This document shows positions 16,447 through 23,856 of a DNA stretch of 64,000 nt, in pieces. Position numbers and translations under genes: made by a program. Every line of letters begins with the position of its first letter. Within the stretch, counting starts at the first letter, position 1. Source of the DNA: Termitidicoccus mucosus (GTDB taxonomy: Bacteria > Verrucomicrobiota > Verrucomicrobiia > Opitutales > Opitutaceae); assembly GCF_038725785.1 (NCBI RefSeq), contig NZ_CP109796.1:1860001-1924000 (forward strand), in the 5' to 3' direction. The notes under the pieces were generated by a model. The model made no database searches. It had not been told where the DNA came from and saw nothing but the letters and a program-made list of their open reading frames with translations.

Positions 16447-17142
16447 ATGAAGAAACTCATCCTCCTTGTCCTTGGTGCGTGCTGCCTTGCAGCGCTGCCA
16501 TCGAACGCCGCCGAAAAACGTGAGAATTGCGTCAAACGCATCGAGTCCTGCGAGGCGATCATCCGCGAATTCATGGCGGATAAAAAACACGCCATTCCCC
16601 AAGTCATCCTCGACCGGGCGCGCGCCATCATCATCACCAACCAATTCGAGGCCGGCGTCATCTTCGGCATGCGCGGCGGCTACGGCGTCATCCTCGCCCG
16701 CAAACCCGACGGCAGTTGGAGCATCCCCGTGCTCATCCGCGCCGGCGAGGCCAGCGTCGGCCTGCAACTCGGCGGAAAAACCGTGGAAACCATTTATATC
16801 ATGACCGACGACGCCACGCCGCGCATGCTGTTCAGAAACCGCTTCAATGTCGGGGCGGACGCCAAGGCCGCGGCCGGCCCGCATTGGGCCGAGGCCGAGG
16901 CGGTGAGCCAGGAAGTGCTCGACACGCCCGTGCTGGTTTACAGCAAGGCCAAGGGCCTGATGGCCGGCGCCACGATCAAGACCGGCTACATGAGCCGCAA
17001 CGACGAGGCCAATCGCGTGCTCCACAAGACCAACTACACGATGCCCGAATTGCTCTACGGCAACTTCGTCGAATGCGCGCCCGAGGCGAAACCGCTGATG
17101 GATTTCATCACCGAAATCGCCCCGCCCGCCGCCGTGAAGTGA
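16447..17142 (+). CDS. Secreted lipid-binding SYLF (Ysc84/DUF500) domain protein
   Basis: 231 residues. Signal peptide about 1-21 (CCLAALPSNA). The rest is one SYLF domain: ILDRARAIIITNQFEAGVIFGMRGGYGVILAR, then GEASVGLQLGG and a C-terminal GLMAGATIKTGYMSRNDEAN. The domain binds phosphoinositide-like lipids in eukaryotes; bacterial secreted members are of unknown role, probably envelope-associated. The last 88 bp overlap the 3' end of the convergent regulator gene. Confidence 0.88.
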   Translation: MKKLILLVLGACCLAALPSNAAEKRENCVKRIESCEAIIREFMADKKHAIPQVILDRARAIIITNQFEAGVIFGMRGGYGVILARKPDGSWSIPVLIRAGEASVGLQLGGKTVETIYIMTDDATPRMLFRNRFNVGADAKAAAGPHWAEAEAVSQEVLDTPVLVYSKAKGLMAGATIKTGYMSRNDEANRVLHKTNYTMPELLYGNFVECAPEAKPLMDFITEIAPPAAVK

Positions 17143-17918
17143 GCGTGCCCGCCGTGTTTTTTCCGCCATGCGCGGGGCGGCAGGCCGCCCGCGCGGACGA
17201 AGTGCGCGGCGAAGAGTGAGAAGTTGCGGTAGCCGACGCGCCGCGCGACGGTCGCCACGGGCAGGCGTGTGCCCGCCATCAGCTCGGCGGCCTTTGCCAT
17301 GCGCAGCTTTTGCAGGTAGGCCTTGAAGCCCATGCCGTGCTGCCGGTGAAAGAGGCGCGTGAGGTGGCGGGGGCAGACGCGGGCCACGCGCGCCGCCACG
17401 TCGCCGAGGCGCAGAGGGTATTGCAACTGCGCCGCCATGTGCCGCGTGGCGAGAAAAAGCACGTCGCGCTCCGCGTCCGGCGTGCCCATCGCGGCACACT
17501 GGCTCACGTAGGTCGCCTCGATGTGGTTGCGCACCGCCTCCTCCGCGGCGACTGGCTCGCCCAGCCGGATGGTCTCCAGCAGATACTCGTGCTCGACGAC
17601 GCTGTTGCGCCAGCCGCTCACGTCGTGGTCGAAGCGCGGCAGATAGAAGGCGCCGAGCTTTTCCCAGGCGATTTTCCACATCGCGGCCAGACCGGGCACG
17701 CCGGACATGTCCATGACGGTCTCGTGAAACTCCGCGTCGGCCTCGCGGCAAGCCACGCAGTCACCGCGGTGGGCGGCGCGCCGGATGCGCGCGCAGATGT
17801 CGCGCAGGCGGTCGAGAAGCGCGGGCTCGGCGGCGGCGCGGCGGACAGTGCGCGATGCGCCGAACGCCTCAATCTCGGCGCGGAGGGAGGTGAGTTCACG
17901 GAACTTTTCGTCGGGCAT
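17055..17918 (-). CDS. Transcriptional regulator: FCD ligand-binding domain fused to AraC-type DNA-binding domain
   Basis: 287 residues. Residues about 8-150 look like the FCD helical sensor of FadR/GntR regulators: LRAEIEAFGASRTV, then ADAEFHETVMDMSG, VEHEYLLETIRLGE and AVRNHIEATY, keeping the metal-binding Asp/His pattern. The usual N-terminal winged helix is missing. Instead residues about 165-265 form an AraC double helix-turn-helix (LRLGDVAARVARVCPRHLTRLFHRQHG, then PVATVARRVGYRNFSLFAAHF). I know no common family with this order. Divergent from the nucleoside hydrolase gene; direct repeats between them are likely its site. Confidence 0.82.
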   Translation of the reverse strand: MPDEKFRELTSLRAEIEAFGASRTVRRAAAEPALLDRLRDICARIRRAAHRGDCVACREADAEFHETVMDMSGVPGLAAMWKIAWEKLGAFYLPRFDHDVSGWRNSVVEHEYLLETIRLGEPVAAEEAVRNHIEATYVSQCAAMGTPDAERDVLFLATRHMAAQLQYPLRLGDVAARVARVCPRHLTRLFHRQHGMGFKAYLQKLRMAKAAELMAGTRLPVATVARRVGYRNFSLFAAHFVRAGGLPPRAWRKKHGGHAHFTAAGGAISVMKSISGFASGAHSTKLP

Positions 17919-18026
17919 GGCGGGGCGAAAAACGAGCTTGAACTAGATGGAAAAACCAGGACGAGTCAAGCGCGGTGACAAGCCGCAAAAGACACACCGT
18001 GCCTACGTTCATAAAGGAAAACTAAT

Positions 18027-18061
18027 AGAAAACGGACATCGGGCTGCAAGAAAGCGGACAT
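18027..18061 (+). promoter_or_regulatory. Direct repeat AGAAAnCGGACAT at 22-bp spacing, candidate AraC-type operator
   Basis: Copies at 18027-18039 and 18049-18061 match at 12 of 13 positions. Two same-face direct repeats about two helical turns apart is the usual layout of AraC-family sites. It lies between the divergent FCD-AraC regulator and nucleoside hydrolase genes. Confidence 0.5.
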
Positions 18062-18194
18062 TCTTTTCCGCGCCGCCGTTTGCGGTTTGCCATCGCGCCG
18101 GGGCCGGGCTTCTTAGCGCTGTTTTTCAAACGTTCCCGCGCGCCAACCCGCCCGCATCACTCCGCTCCCCGCGTTTTTCCGGAACCCGAATCCC

Positions 18195-19088
18195 ATGCCC
18201 GCCGAAACCGCCAGCCAGCCGCAACCACTCCGCGTCGTGCTCGACACCGACACCTTCAATGAGGTGGACGACCAATTCGCGCTCGCGCACCTCTGCCTTT
18301 CCCCGGACCGCGTCGCGCTCGAGGCCGTCTATGCCGCGCCGTTTTTCAACACCCGCTCCACCGGTCCCGCCGACGGCATGGAAAAAAGTTTCCAGGAAAT
18401 CCACCGCGTGCTCGGCCTGCTCGGCGAGGAGACCGCCGGGCGCGTCTTCCGCGGCGCCACCAGCTACATTGGCGGCGCGGGGCACCCGGTGGAGAGCGAC
18501 GCCGCGCACGATCTCGTCGCCCGCGCGCTCGACGACACCGCGCCCGGGCCGTTGCACGTCGTCGGCATCGCCGCCGCCACCAACCTCGCCTCCGCGCTGC
18601 TGCTCGCGCCGGAAATCGCCCCGCGCGTCCGCGTGACCTGGCTCGGCGGCCACCCGCTCGCGTGGCCGACCGCGCGCGAGTTCAACCTCAAGCAGGACGC
18701 GCGCGCCGCGCAAATCCTGCTCGATTCCGGCGCGCCGCTCACGCTGATTCCCTGCAAAAACGTCGCCGAGCACCTGCGCGCCACGCTGCCCGAGCTGCGC
18801 GAAAGCCTCCCCGCCACCGGCCGCATCCGTCCGTTTCTGCTGGAGCGCTTCGCGGACTATCTCGCGCGGAAAAGCCTCGCCTCCAAGCCGCTCTGGGATG
18901 TCGCCGCCAGCGCGTTCCTCGTCAACCCCGCCTGGCTCTCGCGCGAAACCGTCCCCAGTCCGCGCCTCACTGCCGACCTGCGCTGGGAGACCGCGCCGGG
19001 GCCGCGCCACGCCATCCAAGTCGCGACCGACGTGGACCGCGACACGATTTTAACCGACCTGTGGCGCAAACTCGCCGCCGCACCATGA
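18195..19088 (+). CDS. Inosine/uridine-preferring nucleoside hydrolase family protein
   Basis: 297 residues without a clear leader. The calcium-binding DxDxxxEVDDQ signature is seen in VVLDTDTFNEVDDQFAL (Asp17, Asp19, Asp25, Asp26), with the later GIAAATNLASAL and EFNLKQDARAAQIL segments of the family. It would split an N-glycosidic bond (ribonucleoside or related glycoside) by hydrolysis. Start at MPAETASQ, preceded by pyrimidine-rich aatcccATG. It is 238 bp upstream of the symporter gene and may form an uptake/salvage unit with it. Confidence 0.85.
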   Translation: MPAETASQPQPLRVVLDTDTFNEVDDQFALAHLCLSPDRVALEAVYAAPFFNTRSTGPADGMEKSFQEIHRVLGLLGEETAGRVFRGATSYIGGAGHPVESDAAHDLVARALDDTAPGPLHVVGIAAATNLASALLLAPEIAPRVRVTWLGGHPLAWPTAREFNLKQDARAAQILLDSGAPLTLIPCKNVAEHLRATLPELRESLPATGRIRPFLLERFADYLARKSLASKPLWDVAASAFLVNPAWLSRETVPSPRLTADLRWETAPGPRHAIQVATDVDRDTILTDLWRKLAAAP

Positions 19089-19112
19089 GCATGAACAAAC
19101 CGGACCAATAAA

Positions 19113-19211
19113 TTAATCACGAAAGCACGGAAGGGCGGAAACACTGAACTACGCAAACAAGCCTCTCTCCTTCTTTTCAGCGCCTCCGTCCTTCCGTGTT
19201 TCCGTGATTAA
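19113..19211. repeat. Imperfect 27-bp inverted repeat (dispersed-type palindrome)
   Basis: Arms 19113-19139 and 19185-19211 pair at 24 of 27 positions (TTAATCACG...GGCGGA against TCCGTCC...GTGATTAA). It fills the gap between the nucleoside hydrolase and symporter genes. Palindromes of this wording are commonly scattered in bacterial intergenic regions (my general knowledge). Confidence 0.7.
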
Positions 19212-19326
19212 AAAAACCGAACCATTAATTTGAACATAAGAAAACAAAGGCAACAAAGAGAACACGCGACCCAAAAGGCTTTCTTCGTTCCCTCGTTTCC
19301 TTCTGTTCAAAAAAAAGACTTTATAA

Positions 19327-20886
19327 ATGAACCTCGCCGCCGCCGACATCGCTGTCATCCTCGCCTACTTCGCGGGCACGCTCGCGCTGGGGCTGTGGAT
19401 TTCGCGCCGCAACCGCGACTCCGAGCGGTATTTCCTCGGCGGGCGCAATTTTCCCGGATGGATCATCGGCATCAGCTTCATCGGAGCCATGATCAGCTCG
19501 GTTACCTTTATTGCGCTGCCTGCCGACAGCTTCAAAACCGCGTGGCTGCGCTTCCTCCCCAACCTCGCGTTTCCTGTCGTTGTCCTCATCTCCGCGTATG
19601 TGTTCATCCCCTTCTTCCGCCGCGGCACCGTGACTTCGGCCTATCAATACCTTGCCCTCCGTTTCGGCCCCTCCATCTCGGCCTATGGAGCGGCGGTCTT
19701 TCTTGTCGCGCAAATCGTGCGCACGGCGACCATTGTTTACCTTGTTGCCGTGCTCATGTCCGCGATGATCGGCCTCGGCATCCCGCAGTGTATCTTGATC
19801 GCCGGAGGAGTTACCGCCATCTACACCATCAAGGGAGGATTCGAGGCCGTCATCTGGACCGATGTCATACAAACCCTCATTCTTGTGACGGGGTCCGTGG
19901 TCATCCTCTCCTTGATAATATATAATATCCCCGGCGGGCTCGGCCAGCTGATCACCGAAGCCTCAGCCTCAGGAAAACTTTCGCTGCGCGATCTCAATCC
20001 CGCCACCGGTCTGCTCGATCCCACCGGAGCGGGTTTTTCGCTCAGCGAGAAGACCGCCACCATGCTCATTCTGGTCGGATTCACGCAATATCTGGCGGGC
20101 AAGTTGAACCAGGAAAGCGTGCAACGCTGGTGCTCGTCGCGATCAGCTCGTGAAGCCCGCAAATCCATGCTGGTGCTCGGACTCGCCAGCCTGCCTATTT
20201 GGGCCATATTCATGTTTATCGGCACCGGGCTATGGGTTTATTATCGCCACTTCCCCGATCCTGTGGCGGCTGAGATTCTTGCCGGCACACAAAAGGCGGA
20301 ACTCATCCTTCCGCATTTCATCGTGACGGTGATGCCGGTCGGCTTGGTGGGACTGGTGATATCCTCCGCGCTGGCGGCCGCCATGTCCGCGCTTAGCAGC
20401 GCGATCAATTCCGCGAGCATGGTCATGGTAAACGATATTTACAGGGCGCATATGGCAAAAGGACGCGGGGAGTCCCATTATCTCCGCGCCGGCCGGCTGG
20501 CGTCGCTGCTCGTCTCGCTGGTCATGATCGCCGGCGCATATCTGTTTCACATTTCCGATGCCAAAACCCTCACCGACCTCAACATTGTCGTGACCGCCAT
20601 CGTCGGCGGAGGCATCTCCGGCGCGTTCCTGCTCGGCATGTTGACGCGCCGAGGCGACGCTCGCGCCGTCCTCACCGGCATCGCGGTGACGCTGGCCTTC
20701 TCTCTCTACGCGCTGCTCATGCAGTTCAACATTCTCCCGCGCGCCTTCGATCCCTACTACACGTCGATCCTAGGCAACATCATCATGATCGTCGTCGGCT
20801 ACGCCGCCGCGTGGATTTTCCCGGCGCGCTCGCGCGACCTCACAAACCTCACCGTGTGGGACCAATCAGGCACGCCTTTGAAATAA
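19327..20886 (+). CDS. Sodium:solute symporter family protein
   Basis: 519 residues with about 13 hydrophobic segments from residue 5 to 510. SSS family marks: the N-terminal SRRNRDSERYFLGGRNFPGW, the sodium-site region near ISFIGAMISSVTFIALPA, the loop TIKGGFEAVIWTDVIQTLI, and SSALAAAMSALSSAINSASMV near residue 355. It imports a small organic solute with Na+ across the inner membrane. The family includes sialic acid, nucleoside and sugar carriers and the substrate cannot be read from sequence. It starts the uptake cluster and is 20 bp from the TonB receptor gene. Confidence 0.93.
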   Translation: MNLAAADIAVILAYFAGTLALGLWISRRNRDSERYFLGGRNFPGWIIGISFIGAMISSVTFIALPADSFKTAWLRFLPNLAFPVVVLISAYVFIPFFRRGTVTSAYQYLALRFGPSISAYGAAVFLVAQIVRTATIVYLVAVLMSAMIGLGIPQCILIAGGVTAIYTIKGGFEAVIWTDVIQTLILVTGSVVILSLIIYNIPGGLGQLITEASASGKLSLRDLNPATGLLDPTGAGFSLSEKTATMLILVGFTQYLAGKLNQESVQRWCSSRSAREARKSMLVLGLASLPIWAIFMFIGTGLWVYYRHFPDPVAAEILAGTQKAELILPHFIVTVMPVGLVGLVISSALAAAMSALSSAINSASMVMVNDIYRAHMAKGRGESHYLRAGRLASLLVSLVMIAGAYLFHISDAKTLTDLNIVVTAIVGGGISGAFLLGMLTRRGDARAVLTGIAVTLAFSLYALLMQFNILPRAFDPYYTSILGNIIMIVVGYAAAWIFPARSRDLTNLTVWDQSGTPLK

Positions 20887-20906
20887 AACACCTCAAACAC
20901 TCCCCC

Positions 20907-23831
20907 ATGAAAACACTGCTCCCCCGCCCCGCAGCCCTACTGTGCGCCCTCGCTCTCGCCGCTGCCTCGCTCCATGCGCAAACGGATGCGGCGCCGGGTC
21001 GTCTCGCCGGCACCGTGCGCAACGCCGACACCGGTCGTGTGCTTGAAGGCGCGAGTGTTACCGTGACGACCACGAGTTTGCAGGCTCTGACCGATGAACT
21101 CGGCAACTTCGTAGTCCGGGGCGTTCCGGTTGGCGAATATGTCGTAATGATAGCATACACCGGAGTGGATAGTGTTTACAAATCAGTGCAGATAGGCCCC
21201 GACGCGGAGACACGGATTGATGTGGAGATGTCGTCTCAAATATATAATCTGCCAGCATTCACGGTTACAGGGGAGCGTGAGGGCAACGCCGCGGCCATCG
21301 TGCGCCAAAAAACCGCCGATAACATAAAAAATGTCGTATCCATGGATGCTTTTGGGCAGCTTCCGAACGAGAATGCCGGCGAGTTGCTGATCCGCCTGCC
21401 CGGCCTAGCCGGCGAGGTAAACGAGGATGGCGATGTCACCGGAATGATCATTCGCGGCATCAGCCCGAGCCTGAACACCGTTAGCGTCAACGGAAATATG
21501 CAATCGAGCAGTGGAGGGATGTCGCGGGATTACCGCACTAATTCGCTTACCGGAGCCATATTTGATGAATTGGAGGTAATCAAGGCCAGCACCCCTGACA
21601 TGGGAGCGGATTCGCTCGGCGGTGCGGTGAATTTCAAAACGCGCTCAGCGCTAACGATGAAGGAAAAGCGCCGGATCGAATACCGGGTGGGCGCGCGTTG
21701 GGCGCCCACCTTTCTTGACCAAATCCCCTTGCGCAAGCAGCATAACATGCACCCTTTGGGGAATCTGCAATATCAGGAGGTGTTTGATGTCTTTGGAGGA
21801 GATCGCAATCTTGGCATATCCGCCTCAGCCTTTTACAGCCAGAATGTCAACGGGACTTACTGGACGATCCAGGATTATGCCTATACCACCGCCGATCCCG
21901 CTTATATCTGGGATTATCGCACCCGAAACACGCTCGGCGACAGGCAGCAGACAACCTTTTCGCTGAATGCCGATTACATTGTATCGCGAAGCACAAAGAT
22001 TTTTATACGCGGTTTTTATAACGACGCATTCGAGCAAGGGCAGGAAAACTACATCATGCGCGCCTATACCAGATTGCAAGGTGACGGAACGCCGTACTCG
22101 CCGGAGGCGATTGGTTATTATGATGCCCATACGACCGAAATAGAACCGACAGCCAATTCTCGTTTTCAGGTGCAATCAATATTGTATAGTTTTCTAACCC
22201 GGGAGCGACAGTTGCAAGTTGGAGCGGAGCATACTTTTGACCGGTTGAAGATCGATTACGATCTTAGTTACAATCGTAATCATGGAAATTTGGGCAATGG
22301 CGCGGGGGATCGTGACAGCGGAGGGCTTCTCACCATGGAGTTCGATAATGTAGGCTGGCTCGTCGACAAGTCCGGCTCGGAAGAGTATCCGCGCTTTGTG
22401 CAAACTGATGGGCTCAGTATTTACGATCCGGACAGTTATAAGTGGGTCACACTAACCACCCGGAACAATAAGAGAAACACCGATGTTTATGGGGGCACGA
22501 TCAATGCAAAATATGCCCTGCCCATAGGCATCCCGGCTTATATTAAGACAGGCTATCGGTATCGGAGGCAAAAAGTGGAGGAGATAAATGGCACGCATCG
22601 TTGGTATTATGGATACAACGCCGCCAATCCGTTTCCCTTGGATCCAAATTATGGAATTATAGTAGAAGGGGCTTCAGATTTGCCATTCTATGACACGGCA
22701 TCGGTGCGGAGGCATCAGGAGGAAAACACGGTTTCGTCCGCCGCGATAGGAAAGTGGTATCAACGCCAGTCTGATTTGGAGTATGATGCGGATCAGATAT
22801 ATGGTGGCACCCGCCACGTGGCCGAGGACGTCAATGCGGGATATATCATGGGACAGGCGCGATTTGGGTCGCTTGGGGTCCTGGCCGGCGTGAGATATGA
22901 GCATACCAGCGTCAAGGGCGTGGGATGGATGGATTTGGACGGGGATCACGATTACGTGGAGCACGGAAAATTTCCCCTTGAATCGGAATATGGTGATTTC
23001 TTCCCCAGTGTGCATTTAATTTATAACCTGACATCAAATCTTCTCGCAAGGATTAGCTGGTCAAATACCATAGGGCGCCCGGATTTCACTAATTTTGTCC
23101 CAAACAAGACAGTAAATGACACGGCACTCATTGTCCGGATTAACAACAATGACCTGAAACCTCAGTATTCCGAAAATTGGGACGTGTCATTTGAATATTA
23201 TTTTGAACCGGTCGGGCAGGTTTCAATCGGTGCATTTTATAAAACGATAGATGACTTTATTGTTTCCGCTGATATGGGAACAATAGGCAGCGGACCTGAC
23301 AACGGTTTTGGTGGCGCCTATGATGGCTATACATTGATCAGCCAGTTTAACGGGGGCAAGGCCGCCGTAAAAGGGCTGGAATTGTCATGGCAGCAGCAGT
23401 TCACATCTTTACCCGGGTTTTTGAAGGGCATTGGGGCGCTGGCTAATTTTACTCTGTTATCGACGGGCGGCGATTATGGGAGCACGGGGAAAGAAAATCC
23501 CGTTACCGATCTGGTGAAGTTTGTGCCAAGAACCGGCAACGCAGGCATTACTTACCGGTATAAGAAAATCAGCGCCCGGGTAATGGCAAATTACACCAGT
23601 TCGTATCTCTCCGATTATGCCGAGGACCAGGTCCGGCTTCGCTACCGCGATGACCGCACGACGGTGAACTTTAGCTTCGCATACACGCTCCGCCCGGAAG
23701 TGCGTTTTTATGTGGATGTCATCAACGCGTTTAATGAGCCCCAGCGTTGGTATCGTTATTCGGAAGACAGGCTGGCCCAGGCACTTTACAGCGGCGCCGC
23801 AGTCTATTTTGGAATCAGCGGGCGTTTCTAG
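20907..23831 (+). CDS. TonB-dependent outer-membrane receptor with N-terminal carboxypeptidase-like regulatory domain
   Basis: 974 residues from MKTLLPRP. Signal peptide about 1-24 (AAASLHAQ). Residues about 28-105 are a carboxypeptidase D regulatory-like beta-sandwich (GRLAGTVRNADTGRVLEGASV, then GNFVVRGVPVGEYVV). The plug follows at about 110-250 (NVVSMDAFGQLPNENAGELL, TGMIIRGISPSLNTVSVNG, IKASTPDMGADSLGG), then a 22-stranded barrel ending YFGISGRF. No SusD-type gene lies nearby. It likely imports a glycan or other large ligand. Base composition drops within this gene: I count 45% GC in 22561-22620, far below the flanking genes, which suggests recent acquisition. Confidence 0.93.
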   Translation: MKTLLPRPAALLCALALAAASLHAQTDAAPGRLAGTVRNADTGRVLEGASVTVTTTSLQALTDELGNFVVRGVPVGEYVVMIAYTGVDSVYKSVQIGPDAETRIDVEMSSQIYNLPAFTVTGEREGNAAAIVRQKTADNIKNVVSMDAFGQLPNENAGELLIRLPGLAGEVNEDGDVTGMIIRGISPSLNTVSVNGNMQSSSGGMSRDYRTNSLTGAIFDELEVIKASTPDMGADSLGGAVNFKTRSALTMKEKRRIEYRVGARWAPTFLDQIPLRKQHNMHPLGNLQYQEVFDVFGGDRNLGISASAFYSQNVNGTYWTIQDYAYTTADPAYIWDYRTRNTLGDRQQTTFSLNADYIVSRSTKIFIRGFYNDAFEQGQENYIMRAYTRLQGDGTPYSPEAIGYYDAHTTEIEPTANSRFQVQSILYSFLTRERQLQVGAEHTFDRLKIDYDLSYNRNHGNLGNGAGDRDSGGLLTMEFDNVGWLVDKSGSEEYPRFVQTDGLSIYDPDSYKWVTLTTRNNKRNTDVYGGTINAKYALPIGIPAYIKTGYRYRRQKVEEINGTHRWYYGYNAANPFPLDPNYGIIVEGASDLPFYDTASVRRHQEENTVSSAAIGKWYQRQSDLEYDADQIYGGTRHVAEDVNAGYIMGQARFGSLGVLAGVRYEHTSVKGVGWMDLDGDHDYVEHGKFPLESEYGDFFPSVHLIYNLTSNLLARISWSNTIGRPDFTNFVPNKTVNDTALIVRINNNDLKPQYSENWDVSFEYYFEPVGQVSIGAFYKTIDDFIVSADMGTIGSGPDNGFGGAYDGYTLISQFNGGKAAVKGLELSWQQQFTSLPGFLKGIGALANFTLLSTGGDYGSTGKENPVTDLVKFVPRTGNAGITYRYKKISARVMANYTSSYLSDYAEDQVRLRYRDDRTTVNFSFAYTLRPEVRFYVDVINAFNEPQRWYRYSEDRLAQALYSGAAVYFGISGRF

Positions 23832-23856
23832 CAAGAACATCAGTTACAGCAGAACC

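Noticed and set aside
15907-17751. 614-codon open frame on the minus strand across the zincin, SYLF and regulator genes
   Set aside because: It spans three well-supported genes in other frames and its product is unstructured and without family marks.
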